Made by a program: the position numbers and the translations under genes. Source: Dryocola boscaweniae (GTDB lineage Bacteria; Pseudomonadota; Gammaproteobacteria; Enterobacterales; Enterobacteriaceae). Taken from it: 64,000 nucleotides of DNA. Positions 52,540 to 62,007 of this stretch are shown here, piece by piece. The notes under the pieces were generated by a model. That model ran no database searches, was not told the origin of the DNA, and saw nothing but the letters and a program-made list of their open reading frames with translations. The stretch spans positions 1 through 64,000 of the forward strand of contig NZ_JALHAP010000077.1 of NCBI RefSeq assembly GCF_025215095.1. The letters run 5' to 3'. The stretch's first letter is position 1; each line of letters opens with the position of its first letter.

Positions 52540-53852
52540 AATTTGAAGTTGGCCAGGCTGTCATCATCATCTTCATCCTGTGCAATGTTGTCATCCATAT
52601 CGCTGGGCCTGTCATCTTCAATTGCCACACCCGAGATTAGCGTCTGCCAGTTTATCGAGCTGTTTTGTTCAAGCACGGCCAGCATGTCCAGAAAACCTTT
52701 GATGGTATTTCGGGGGGTACGGAAGTAAGCATCCCCTATGGTTTTACTGCAGTGGTGCAGAAAACCGGTAAGTGCATCATCCGATACCAGATACTTCTCG
52801 GGCTCTCCGCCTGCATAAACATGGCGAAGATTTTTCAGTAAAATATACAATTCCTCTGGGGTGAGGCTGGCAAGATGTAGCGTGGGTGACGAGTAGTCAA
52901 TCACTCCTGCTTTCTGAGCGAACCGATTTTCCGCCAGACGCGATTGCAGCGCCTCATAACTGTAGAGTCCTTTACGCGGGTCAAACAGGAATTCGGGCGT
53001 GCCTCCAAGAACAAAACCAATATTTTCGGCAGAGCCCTGCAGACAGTCATTCAGGATCCGCAGGATCTGTTCATAGTTCGCCGTCCTCGCCTGAGTGTTG
53101 TTCAGCTTGTAAAGGTTTACCATCTCGTCGAGGTTGACCAGTAATCCGGCATAGCCTGCCTGACGAACAAACAGGCTTACCAGCTTCAATGAATCGTAGA
53201 ACGAGGCATCTGAGATAATCGTCCGGACGTCGAGATCGTTGCGGGCATCGGTTTTTGTGGTGTATTCGCCCCGCAACCAGCGAATGGCATTGGATTTTAA
53301 CGTCTCGTTATCCTGTTCATGTCCGCGCCAGAAGGCATCGATGACTTTAGCAAAGTCATATCCCCCCACCATGTCTGACAGAGCAGCCAGGCGTTGGTGA
53401 ATAACCGACGAGACTGGAGCGCCATCCGCATCAGCCTCCTTCCTCGCCTCCGTGACGAACCGCTCCACAACACTGAGTAACGCATTACCATCAGGTTTGT
53501 TGCGGGTGGACATGTTTTTCATAAGCTCTGAGTAGAGATTGCGCGCCTGACCTCCCGATGAGTGAATGCGCCTGTCGGGGGAAAGGTCTGCACTGACTGT
53601 TACCAGCCTTTTTTCAAGTGCAATAGAACGTACCACGCTCAGAAAGAACGTTTTGCCCGATCCGTATTCACCGATGATAAGTCTGAAGCTTGCGCCGCCG
53701 TCCGCTATCCGCTCAATATCCTTGTGGAGGGCCGTTATCTCATTCATCCGGCCCACCTGGATGTGCTGAATGCCTATTCTTGGCGTTACACCAGACTTCA
53801 GTGATTGGATAATAGCATCCCGTTCTTTAACTCTTATGCGTGTCACAGACAT
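52536..53852 (-). CDS. sngB: Shango system ATPase SngB (BrxD-like, DUF2791)
   Basis: 438 aa. P-loop GEYGSGKT at 61-68, DEMVNLYKLNN region as Walker B, and ELYILLKNLRHVYAGGE and YFRTPRNTIKGFLDML near the C-terminus, typical of the BREX BrxD/DUF2791 ATPases. The tail is very acidic (DMDDNIAQDEDDDDS). ATG 53850-53852 is 3 bp past the sngA stop, with GAGGG ahead of it; a TTG one codon earlier is less likely. Middle gene of the operon, coupled on both sides. Confidence 0.88.
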   Translation of the reverse strand: MSVTRIRVKERDAIIQSLKSGVTPRIGIQHIQVGRMNEITALHKDIERIADGGASFRLIIGEYGSGKTFFLSVVRSIALEKRLVTVSADLSPDRRIHSSGGQARNLYSELMKNMSTRNKPDGNALLSVVERFVTEARKEADADGAPVSSVIHQRLAALSDMVGGYDFAKVIDAFWRGHEQDNETLKSNAIRWLRGEYTTKTDARNDLDVRTIISDASFYDSLKLVSLFVRQAGYAGLLVNLDEMVNLYKLNNTQARTANYEQILRILNDCLQGSAENIGFVLGGTPEFLFDPRKGLYSYEALQSRLAENRFAQKAGVIDYSSPTLHLASLTPEELYILLKNLRHVYAGGEPEKYLVSDDALTGFLHHCSKTIGDAYFRTPRNTIKGFLDMLAVLEQNSSINWQTLISGVAIEDDRPSDMDDNIAQDEDDDDSLANFKL

Positions 53853-53855
53853 CAA

Positions 53856-56165
53856 CTATCCCTCTAGTTCTTTGGCAATTTCCAGGTCTACCCAGATCTC
53901 ATCATCGGCATCGTCCATTACTGGTGCATCAACCACTGCATAGGACCAGTCATTGATAACCTCAAGCGCACCGCTGAGCATCAAATTAAGATTTTCGCAA
54001 AGTTCTGTCGCCTCTTTCCGGGGCCATTGCTTCTTCTCCAGAAGGCTGTGGTAGAGTTGTTTATGTGCACTGTCAAGGCCACCCTCTTGCGCCCCGGTTA
54101 CGGGAGCGCTCTCACGAAATTCCGGCTCGTCCTCGGTAAAAATTGCGCTAAGTAATTTACGAACATCGTTTGTTGCCGACTCATGGTGGGCCAGTACGTT
54201 GGCGTCCAGCGTGAATTCAGTGGCCCCAAGACTTGCTGATGCGGACGATTGCGGGATTACCTCTGTCGTCGAATGCTGATGGATGTTGCCGGAAATAGTT
54301 GATGGATCCAGTCCCAGGCTCAAATAAATCTTTTCCAACTGTTTAATTTCGGCAGGCTCAATTCTCCCATCAGAGCAGGCTACTCCGACGATAACCTTAC
54401 CTACTGCTAATTTTTCCATCGTACTCAGCGGCGCTATTCTATTTTTCATTCCCGTCATATTGGCCGGGGTATGAAGCTGCCACGTCAAATACGCATGTAA
54501 GGAGCGTTTTTCATTTTCGCTAAAGCCAGAATTATGGTCGATCGCATTTTCCAGCACTTTCTGCTCGGCCTGATCAAGGCTATTGTCGGTTAAGGCTACT
54601 ATTGACCCAAGTCTTAGTGTCATTACCGCTGAGAGAAATGCCGGAGATGGTGAGAAGCGCGCACCCTCACTAGCGGCAAATAAAACCAGCGCGCCGTCAG
54701 CTTCTGCTTTCACATGGTGGTAAAACGGATCCGGTGCCAGGCAATAGCCCATTTTCAGGGCAAAGGCTTGCATCAGGTCGGCCTCTTTTTTATTAATTTT
54801 TGCCGGGCAATTGGCTCCCATGTGTACCCAGAAGTCAGCAGCGGTGGTTAACCCCTTGCGACTCGCGATCACTTCATCAGCCCAGCGTTTGAATGTATTT
54901 AAAACTTTTCCAGCGCTTTCGTTAATGATTTCCACAGGCAGCAACATAATTGCAGCAGTGTCATTTTCTGACGTACCTTTTCTGCCAAGGTAGCGGCTGT
55001 AAGCATCCAGTTCATCTGTACAGATCTCTGCAAGTGTCATGATTTTCTGGACTGGGCCCTTCAATGCACTAGGGTCAGGCAAGTCTGGAACAGGAAGACG
55101 AAAGCCGCGCAGACTGGGGCTTGCTGGTGTGTAATCCATTCGTAGTCGTGTTTTATTAGGTTTGACAACCATCCCCTCACCGTATTTGAGGGTATAGCGC
55201 CGTTTGAAAAGCGCAGCAAATTCATTCGCGCAGCGGCGGGCGGGAGTTCGTAACGCATACTCTGTATGATTTATTATCCACCTCAGCGCCAGATCGGCTG
55301 ATACAGGAACTCCAGCGTCCACAGCCTTTGCCAAAGCTAACTTAAACAGCATAAGATTGCTGAAACTCGAACCTTGGCCAAGATCTGCGACCAGACCAAT
55401 GTCCGGGCGCAGAATAGACATTGCTTCAAGTAACTGGGACGAGTAATTCCGGAAGGAGCGGTTCTCAATGAATACCGATCTTAACCGGTAGACTTCATTA
55501 AACAGATTGCGGAACTCAGCGTCAGGTGTATTACCATCCCGGCTGTCAACCAGTGCTTTTCTCTCCAGGCCATACAGATAGATAAAAACGTAACCTACTG
55601 GGCATGAGGCGTCACGCCTGTCGCTGGACAGCCAACTGAGATACGCACCGCGCGCATCAGGTGAAAGCGAGGAATAACTGGGCCAATATCCCAATGAACT
55701 ATCTTCGTAAAGATAATGTTTTGGGTAAATGTTGAGCGTGTCGTCAATTAATGATGCCTCAGTGCTATCATCATAATACTCGCTGAAGCTCTGCCCGGTG
55801 GGCTTCATCCGCTGACCTAAATAGAAGTAACCACCGGTGATCTCCACACCACCTACAATGGTCACCTCACCAGGTAGCACCCATCGAGCCAAAGTACCCG
55901 TCGTTTTTGAAGGGCTCTGACGTTGAATCGTTGCTGCTCTGTAATCGACACTCCGATCGCCGCTCAACGTAAAGCTCGCCAGAACATCATCTTCACTGTC
56001 ATCGTTTCTCACAACAGCCTCTTTTTTCTTGATATCAGCAAGCCATTCTTTAGGTGGCGCTTTCACGGTTTTGGAGGCATAAGTTCCTGCGGATTTATTC
56101 TTTTTCTTTTTGAAAAACAATAAGTAAATTACGTAAATCGCCGCTATAAATATCCATAACTCCAT
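53856..56165 (-). CDS. sngA: Shango system TerB-domain protein SngA
   Basis: 769 aa. N-terminal membrane helix at residues 3-18 (LWIFIAAIYVIYLLFF) followed by a lysine-rich stretch, so probably anchored with the body in the cytoplasm. Then a TerB-N region (ARWVLPGEVTIVGGVEITGG, Tyr-rich), a TerB core (EKLAVGKVIVGVACSDGRIE, then EIKQLEKIYLSLGL) with acidic metal-site residues near 595-650, and a TerB-C end (WPRKEATELCENLNLMLSGA). Start ATG 56163-56165. First gene of the operon; presumed sensor or membrane platform. Confidence 0.85.
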   Translation of the reverse strand: MELWIFIAAIYVIYLLFFKKKKNKSAGTYASKTVKAPPKEWLADIKKKEAVVRNDDSEDDVLASFTLSGDRSVDYRAATIQRQSPSKTTGTLARWVLPGEVTIVGGVEITGGYFYLGQRMKPTGQSFSEYYDDSTEASLIDDTLNIYPKHYLYEDSSLGYWPSYSSLSPDARGAYLSWLSSDRRDASCPVGYVFIYLYGLERKALVDSRDGNTPDAEFRNLFNEVYRLRSVFIENRSFRNYSSQLLEAMSILRPDIGLVADLGQGSSFSNLMLFKLALAKAVDAGVPVSADLALRWIINHTEYALRTPARRCANEFAALFKRRYTLKYGEGMVVKPNKTRLRMDYTPASPSLRGFRLPVPDLPDPSALKGPVQKIMTLAEICTDELDAYSRYLGRKGTSENDTAAIMLLPVEIINESAGKVLNTFKRWADEVIASRKGLTTAADFWVHMGANCPAKINKKEADLMQAFALKMGYCLAPDPFYHHVKAEADGALVLFAASEGARFSPSPAFLSAVMTLRLGSIVALTDNSLDQAEQKVLENAIDHNSGFSENEKRSLHAYLTWQLHTPANMTGMKNRIAPLSTMEKLAVGKVIVGVACSDGRIEPAEIKQLEKIYLSLGLDPSTISGNIHQHSTTEVIPQSSASASLGATEFTLDANVLAHHESATNDVRKLLSAIFTEDEPEFRESAPVTGAQEGGLDSAHKQLYHSLLEKKQWPRKEATELCENLNLMLSGALEVINDWSYAVVDAPVMDDADDEIWVDLEIAKELEG

Positions 56166-56682
56166 GGGCAATAACCTTAAACATGATTTTTCGCATACGC
56201 CGAAAGAATGGCGAGGAAAAGGAGGGGAAGTAGATTAATCTTAAAATAATACTTCTATATTGTGAGGGTTAAAACTAAAACATGGCCAAATTTACCCATT
56301 TCTTTTTATCCATAAAGCCATTATCTAAATAGTTACAGGGCGGACAGAACCTATGTGCTGACAGACAAAACTATCTGTTTTATGGGCAGAATTCACCATT
56401 CTACAGGAGACATAGCCTTTTGGGCCTGCTTTACACCCAGCCTGTAATTTCTGACGTTCGCTTGCGCTAAATAAGAATGTCAGACTTGGCGTGTATTACC
56501 TCGATTACAGCCAACTGATGTCTGAACTGACACAGCTAAATTCGAGTTCTAAACATCAGCACTCAGCCCTTTTCACCTCAGCGGAGTAAGGGGCGCTACG
56601 CCCGGCTATGCAGGGTCAGTTTTTTCTCCCGTGTGCTTTCCGTTCCCGTATCAGCTTCCGGCCAATCTTTTCCCAACACAAC

Positions 56683-56730
56683 CCGTCCCGCAAGGGTAAA
56701 TAGCACGCATGCTGCGCCCTTGCGGGACGG
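56683..56730. promoter_or_regulatory. Long hairpin upstream of ardC
   Basis: Perfect 14-bp inverted repeat CCGTCCCGCAAGGG/CCCTTGCGGGACGG with a 20-base loop, 71 bp before ardC. The stretch 56166-56800 contains no convincing gene. Such hairpins in leading regions of conjugative DNA can act as single-strand (Frpo/ssi-type) promoters, or this may be an attenuator or terminator; undecided. Confidence 0.6.
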
Positions 56731-56800
56731 AACGATGTCGGGAAAGCGAACCGTCAGGCGATACGAAGACGAAAATCACACCACTGACGGAGAAAAAATC

Positions 56801-57745
56801 ATGACTATTTCCCTGCATACCCAGGTTAGCGCCCCTAACACCGCAGCGGCGACCAGCGTATCCCCGCTGGATCCGTCAGGCTCCTCAAAAACGAAATTTT
56901 CCAAAACCAAAACTGATATTTATCAGACAGTCACTGACAGCATCATTTCTGCCCTTGAAACAGGCGTTAAGCCGTGGTCCTGCCCGTGGCAGCGCGTACC
57001 GGGCATGTCAGGATTACCTTCAAACTACGCGACTGGTGCTGCTTACAGTGGAATGAATATCATGTTGCTATGGTGCAGCGCCTCAAAACAGGGATTCAGT
57101 GATTCACGCTGGATGACCTACAAACAGGCAAAAGCGGAAGGCGCTCAGGTACGCAAGGGAGAACACGGCACTACCGCCATTTTCTATACCACGCTGGAAA
57201 AGGAAAATGACGACGGAGAAACTGACTATATCCCGATGCTGAAGACGTTCACCGTGTTCAATGTTGAGCAAATTGATGGTTTGCCTCTGAGTTACGAAGT
57301 AGTTTGCCCGGCAGAGACCTTTGAGCCCTTACCGCGTGCGGAAGCGCTTTTCCGTAACAGTGGTGCAACCATCATTGAGAAAGGTCAAAATGCCTTTTTC
57401 CAACCCTCTACCGATGAAATCTGGCTGCCGGAACGGTACCTTTTTTCTGATGCCGCCAATTTCTGCGCCACCGGCCTGCATGAGCTGATTCACTGGAGCG
57501 GGGCATCAAGTCGGCTGAACCGTGAAATGAAAGGGAGGTTTGGCAGTGAGGATTATGCTTTTGAGGAGTTGATCGCCGAGCTGGGAAGCGCGTTCCTGAT
57601 GGCGAATCTGGGTATCGCTGGAGAGGTTCAGCATGAAAGTTATATTGCTTCCTGGCTGAAAGCACTGAAGAACGACAAACGCTATATTTTCAAGGCCGCC
57701 AGCGCGGCATCAAAAGCTCATCGTTATTTGATGGATAAGCTTTGA
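56801..57745 (+). CDS. ardC: ArdC-type antirestriction/ssDNA-binding protein
   Basis: 314 aa. N-terminal DUF1738 ssDNA-binding domain (DIYQTVTDSIISALETGVKP, then YSGMNIMLLW, GEHGTTAIFYTT) and C-terminal zinc metalloprotease-like domain with HELIH (227-231) and FEELIAELGSAFLM. ArdC of conjugative plasmids protects incoming single-stranded DNA from host nucleases and restriction. ATG 56801 has GGAG upstream; an open frame runs back to 56633 across the hairpin but is not protein-like. First clear transfer-related gene from the left. Confidence 0.92.
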   Translation: MTISLHTQVSAPNTAAATSVSPLDPSGSSKTKFSKTKTDIYQTVTDSIISALETGVKPWSCPWQRVPGMSGLPSNYATGAAYSGMNIMLLWCSASKQGFSDSRWMTYKQAKAEGAQVRKGEHGTTAIFYTTLEKENDDGETDYIPMLKTFTVFNVEQIDGLPLSYEVVCPAETFEPLPRAEALFRNSGATIIEKGQNAFFQPSTDEIWLPERYLFSDAANFCATGLHELIHWSGASSRLNREMKGRFGSEDYAFEELIAELGSAFLMANLGIAGEVQHESYIASWLKALKNDKRYIFKAASAASKAHRYLMDKL

Positions 57746-57899
57746 TCGGGAATGCACTGCAAAGGAATGCGGATTTGCGTGTAGGGTCCGTTTAAAACAG
57801 TAACGCTGTAGGGACATGAGTGAGGCGGAGCGCAGACAGGGCGAGCACCGAACAGTCATGTTCCTGCAGTGGAATTAAGACAACCCCAAGGAGGGATTG

Positions 57900-58028
57900 A
57901 TGTGTAGTAACTCCATGTGGTTAACTGCATTAGCTCATATCGCCGTACGGCTTTCTCGTACAGCACACAACCATATATGGCAGTCAGTTAAGAGCGATCT
58001 GCGGACATCCTGTGGACCAGGTTTTTAG
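57900..58028 (+). CDS. Small ORF with strong ribosome-binding site
   Basis: 42 codons from ATG 57900 after AAGGAGG (5-base spacing): CSNSMWLTALAHIAVRLSRT, then HNHIWQSVKSDL. A short amphipathic or membrane-type peptide of unknown function. The surrounding 57746-58238 has no larger gene; an imperfect inverted repeat GGGACATGA/TCATGTTCC lies just upstream. Confidence 0.35.
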   Translation: MCSNSMWLTALAHIAVRLSRTAHNHIWQSVKSDLRTSCGPGF

Positions 58029-58238
58029 CACGACTGCGCTAACCGGCAGCTCCGGTATGCTCCTTTCGGCCTTTCGGCAGGGGCCTGATGGCTTAGTGGC
58101 CGACATGTGAGCCTAAAGATGTAGGGATGCCAACTAATGAATTATGAAAATATCAGGGCACAAACGGAAGCAATGGTTTGCGAACCGTCTGCTACTCAAT
58201 CTATGGTTAGGTGATTTTTTTACGTGATAAGGCGTTTT

Positions 58239-59267
58239 ATGACTCGCGGAAACTATGATTTTATAAACTCTAACGTGGCCTACTCACAATCCGATAAGTC
58301 ATGGTGGATAGATCTCATAAACACCGATTGCATCTGGTATGATATGATGATTAATCCTCCCTATGATATCAGAACAAATAAGATAATAAAAAACTATCTC
58401 AGCGCCATCGAGAAACATGTGAGGGAAAACTGTGAAAAGAGATTTATTTATTTCTTAGGTTCAAGAAAGAAAGTGAGGTTTTCAACCAAGAGGAAGCCTA
58501 GGTATAACCCTTTCACAAAAAATATAATATTCACTCTGTTGATTGGCAAAGAGGAGCGAAAGTTTCGGGTGAAATATTTCTTTCGCAAGCTTACTCAGGA
58601 TGGGGAAATAAAAATAACGCCAAATGTTAGAGTAACTGAAAAGTTTCTCTACATTGAACATGAAGATGGCAATTCACTTGTGATTTCAGTCCATGACTTC
58701 GTGAAAGAAAATCACATTGATTTAGGCATCCATACTGAAGTGCATTACGTAGGATATACACGTCATCCGCATAGGCGTCCTGTTGATTTCATTCACCGTG
58801 GCTTATCGAAGATGCTGTATAGTGTTTCAAATGACGATAATGATTTTTTTGTTTATTTTAGTTTGTTTAACCCAAGAGTTATATCTCTGAATAATAACTA
58901 CAATATGATGTTTAATATTTCAAATTCTCAATTGGATGAGATTGAAGTTGATAATGAAGGTAGGATTATTGAAAACTGCTTCATACGCTACTTTGACCCC
59001 AAACTTCAAGATGATGACAAGGAAAGCAAAAGGTCAGATTTAAATAAAATGTTTATGGATTTAGTGAAAAACAAAAAAATTAAAAAAATTTCTGTAAATT
59101 TACAATATGAAATGAACAATGAGTACTTCTGCTTTTACTCTAAGGTTGTACCACCGCAAACTGATCATTTCTTTGTGCTGGATTTTTTTGATGACAAGGT
59201 CAATATTGACAGGGACCAAGATATGACGACTCAGATGGCATTATACATGGGAGGTCATAATTATTAA
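58239..59267 (+). CDS. Unknown protein, AT-rich, possible GIY-YIG-like segment
   Basis: 342 aa from ATG 58239 (a GTG at 58224 is possible). No family recognised with confidence. The middle EVHYVGYTRHPHRRPVDFIH, followed by RGLSKMLYSV, has the look of a GIY-YIG-type nuclease strand-helix (Tyr-Val-Gly ... Arg) but lacks a clear GIY start. The N-terminal part is Asp/Trp-rich with MINPPYDIRTNKI, which contains an NPPY sequence as in N6-adenine methyltransferases, without their other motifs. Much lower GC than ardC; typical of a recently acquired cargo gene. No membrane segment or signal. Confidence 0.75.
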   Translation: MTRGNYDFINSNVAYSQSDKSWWIDLINTDCIWYDMMINPPYDIRTNKIIKNYLSAIEKHVRENCEKRFIYFLGSRKKVRFSTKRKPRYNPFTKNIIFTLLIGKEERKFRVKYFFRKLTQDGEIKITPNVRVTEKFLYIEHEDGNSLVISVHDFVKENHIDLGIHTEVHYVGYTRHPHRRPVDFIHRGLSKMLYSVSNDDNDFFVYFSLFNPRVISLNNNYNMMFNISNSQLDEIEVDNEGRIIENCFIRYFDPKLQDDDKESKRSDLNKMFMDLVKNKKIKKISVNLQYEMNNEYFCFYSKVVPPQTDHFFVLDFFDDKVNIDRDQDMTTQMALYMGGHNY

Positions 59268-59578
59268 TCTTTTCGCCTGATACCCGCTCAGACTCTGTTT
59301 TATCGCATCCATTACGGATTGATATTAATATTCAGGGTTAAGGGCTATCAACGAAATGTATACTCTGCAGACTGGTCATGAAATACATATAAGACTGTTG
59401 TTAGCTACATCCGCTTCTGGCACACAGCAGGCAAACACGTGACGCTGAAGGTCTGCTGAGAGCGAGGAGCGGAATTAGGTAACTGTTTTAGATGATGGAA
59501 TTACTTAAGTTGCTACGTGTGAATCAACGGAGAGCAGGTCTGTATCTATTGATAACTCCTGCTCTCTTTATCTTGAAA
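59268..59578. other. Gene-free stretch with an inverted repeat
   Basis: 311 bp between the unknown gene and the convergent lipoprotein gene. An inverted repeat GAGAGCAGG/CCTGCTCTC (59530-59566, 19-base loop) ends 12 bp from the lipoprotein stop and may terminate it, although it has no T-run. Nothing else seen. Confidence 0.5.
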
Positions 59579-60502
59579 CTATTCACTCCGAATAAAAAAA
59601 TGTACTTTCCCTGCCTGTAATGCCACCGCAGGCATACCACTGTCCTCATGAGGAGAAATATAAATTATTACCCAAGCAGGAAGATGACGGCTGAGTTGTT
59701 GAGCAAAAGCATAATTAAGACGAACAGCATTTGTTTTGGCGCGACTGGTAATTTGTCTATAGATCGGACTAATGAAACTTGCATTCACTCCATCATGTCT
59801 TATGAGATAACTTTTACCTGTAATATTTTTACTTATGAAATCAGGTGTGCGAACAATTTTCTCTGGATCGTGGAAATTAATATACAAGGTACAATCTGGA
59901 AGTTTTGCTATTGCAGCGTCAAAATATTTATTATTATGAACTTCGCACCCGGCATACTCATCTGCGAATTGGATTGCCAGATAACGGGACGCATTAACCT
60001 GAAAAACGTATTTCCCTAGATAATCATTATATCCTTCCCCTTTACGAAAATCCCCATGTACTTTTTTAGATTCTTTTAAGGTTTCTAAAACGGCATGTTC
60101 GAGCGTATCAGACAGTATCTGAGATGCGACCTCTGGAGAGGACGCTAGCTCGGTAGGAATCCATGCAAGGATCCCGTCACTTTGCCAGTCTTCTGCCCCC
60201 ATACCAGTGGGGATATATTGAAGTAGTGGAGTTAACGATAGAGAGCTTTCATTTAAGTTATCATCTCTCAGTTCAGGGAAAGAAAAATCGTAGTCAGTAC
60301 GGCTGTACATTAATTTTTGAGATGGGGTGACTTGTGCATCTCTGTAAGTATCCATGCCGGAAGAATTGATGATATTCCAGGCGATACTATGCTCTTGATC
60401 ATATACGTATGCCCTGTCAGAAGTGTCTCGCACCGCAGAGCAGGCACTTAGGAATAGTAATGTGCTAATAATCGACAGATATCTTGGTAAGGCAGTATTC
60501 AT
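59579..60502 (-). CDS. Putative lipoprotein of unknown function
   Basis: 307 aa. The start at ATG 60500-60502 gives a clear lipoprotein signal peptide: charged N-terminus, hydrophobic YLSIISTLLFLSAC with lipobox LSAC and lipidated Cys about residue 20; the frame extends to 60550 but without signal logic. The mature part has one region rich in aromatic residues (YDFSFPEL) and helix-rich middle (TLEHAVLETLKESKKVHGDF). No known domain. In a conjugative element it could be an envelope or entry-exclusion-type protein; this is only a guess. Confidence 0.75.
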   Translation of the reverse strand: MNTALPRYLSIISTLLFLSACSAVRDTSDRAYVYDQEHSIAWNIINSSGMDTYRDAQVTPSQKLMYSRTDYDFSFPELRDDNLNESSLSLTPLLQYIPTGMGAEDWQSDGILAWIPTELASSPEVASQILSDTLEHAVLETLKESKKVHGDFRKGEGYNDYLGKYVFQVNASRYLAIQFADEYAGCEVHNNKYFDAAIAKLPDCTLYINFHDPEKIVRTPDFISKNITGKSYLIRHDGVNASFISPIYRQITSRAKTNAVRLNYAFAQQLSRHLPAWVIIYISPHEDSGMPAVALQAGKVHFFIRSE

Positions 60503-60856
60503 CTTCGCATCCAGTTGCTTTATATTAAAAATAGTAAATTTAACATACAATAAGTTAACACTTCTATAGATTACTTCAAATAGTCATGAGGTATGCCGTA
60601 GCGATTCAAAACATTCTACGGTGAAATAATTTTCAGCATAACCACAAATCCTTCATTGCTAGCAGAACTGAACATAATTACCCCTATACCTAATAATGCC
60701 GAGAATTAAACACGCGGTGTAAGTAAGACCACTGACACGACTTTTTCTGATAGGGGCGTAATCTAAGTTCTACTTGGAAAGGTCCGCTTTTGGCACAGAG
60801 CTGCCTGTCAAATTAGGCTTGGCCCTGTGTCGTAGTTGTGTCAGGTCAAGTCTGAG
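60503..60856. other. Gene-free stretch
   Basis: 354 bp of AT-rich DNA containing the lipoprotein promoter region (left) and the end of the coiled-coil gene (right). No ORF, RNA gene or strong repeat seen. An origin of transfer could lie here or near the mob genes but I cannot identify one. Confidence 0.4.
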
Positions 60857-61144
60857 TTAATACAAATTATCAGTATCTTTCTGAAGCGTCTGCAGCCGCT
60901 GTTCCAGGCTATCCAGTCTTTCTTCGAGTTCATGGCTCTGCTGCTCAATATCTTCCAGTGTTTCTGACAGCACATCACGTAGCAGCACAAAATTTGCGTG
61001 CAGGGCGTACACAAAATCGTGGCCGCGAACCAGTAATGCTTCGCGCGGTATGTCCTGCAATGCGGAATGCGTCATCCATGTCACCAGCGCTTTTGCGCTC
61101 ATTTCGGTTAGTACGTCCGAAAGTCGGTCAGTTTTTCTGTTCAT
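60857..61144 (-). CDS. Small coiled-coil protein downstream of mobC
   Basis: 95 aa from ATG 61144 with AGGAG 7 bases upstream (an in-frame ATG at 61192 has no such site). N-terminal half helical (SDVLTEMSAKALVTWMTHSA), C-terminal third an acidic coiled coil (SHELEERLDSLEQRLQTLQK). Unknown function. Same strand as mobB and mobC, 106 bp after mobC; perhaps a transfer accessory protein. Confidence 0.7.
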   Translation of the reverse strand: MNRKTDRLSDVLTEMSAKALVTWMTHSALQDIPREALLVRGHDFVYALHANFVLLRDVLSETLEDIEQQSHELEERLDSLEQRLQTLQKDTDNLY

Positions 61145-61250
61145 TCTGGACTCCTGTCTGTTCTGATGTTGGGGAGTATTTCGGTAGGGCATTACTTCCG
61201 GTCGTTGCGCTGCTGGTGGGCTGATTGGGGCAGTTGGTGATACAGAACAA

Positions 61251-61997
61251 CTATATGCAGTTGCCTAAATCCAGCCGTTGCAACTCGTCGAGCGTGTAGA
61301 TGCGGAAGACATTTCGGTGGCGGGTTTCAAGCGGGATGTGCTGATGGTTAACGATGACGTGCCGGATACTGTCAAACAGCCGTTCAAGACCGCGCTTTTT
61401 CTGCGGGTCGGGCACGATATAAAAAACGTAAATCCAGTCTTTACGGGTCCGGGCCAGTAAATGGCTGGCGATGATCGACTGATAACGGGCTCTGGTTTTC
61501 AGGCGACGCTCGGTCTCAATAGCGATCACGGTGCCGCCGGGCAGGGTGATCAACCCGTCCGGGCGATGACCGACCTGATACCGGCTGAGGAAGGTTGTGC
61601 GATCGCCATTGATCCACCCTGACGCGCCTTTTTTCTCAAGGGTGATGCGGGCTGCCTGATTATCAAGGTGATGCTCCAGCGTCCAGCCGGTAATTTTTGA
61701 AGGCTCAAACCGCGCCGGGAAAAGCACATCGTCGGGAGTTAACACAACGGCCAGTCCGTCACTGGTTATGCCCCACAATGAAATTTTCATGGTGCGCGAT
61801 ACCAGGACGTGCTTTTGTATTAACCCCATGCCCTCGACTTTTGAAAGCAGGGAATATAGCGATTTATGGTCTCTGAAGCCAAATAGCAGCATCAGCGTTT
61901 TAAAGTCACTGTACGTCTCTTCTTTCAGAAAATTCAGAAGTCGTTGTATTTTTTCGCGGTGCCGCGTCTGGCGTTCGCTGTATGCGGTGATGAGCAT
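61251..61997 (-). CDS. mobC: MOB_C-family relaxase MobC (replication-relaxation family)
   Basis: 248 aa, like CloDF13 MobC (243 aa), which nicks the origin of transfer and defines the MOB_C relaxases. N-terminal winged-helix part (TLMLLFGFRDHKSLYSLLSK), then a restriction-enzyme-like core HRPDGLITLPGG, VIAIETERRLKTRARY with candidate catalytic Asp, Glu and Lys. Two ATGs (62000, 61997) follow AAAGGGGA; the second is better spaced. It lies 10 bp after the mobB stop. The same pair is found in ICEKp and ICEEc1 elements at tRNA-Asn. Confidence 0.82.
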   Translation of the reverse strand: MLITAYSERQTRHREKIQRLLNFLKEETYSDFKTLMLLFGFRDHKSLYSLLSKVEGMGLIQKHVLVSRTMKISLWGITSDGLAVVLTPDDVLFPARFEPSKITGWTLEHHLDNQAARITLEKKGASGWINGDRTTFLSRYQVGHRPDGLITLPGGTVIAIETERRLKTRARYQSIIASHLLARTRKDWIYVFYIVPDPQKKRGLERLFDSIRHVIVNHQHIPLETRHRNVFRIYTLDELQRLDLGNCI

Positions 61998-62007
61998 CAT
62001 TTCCCCT

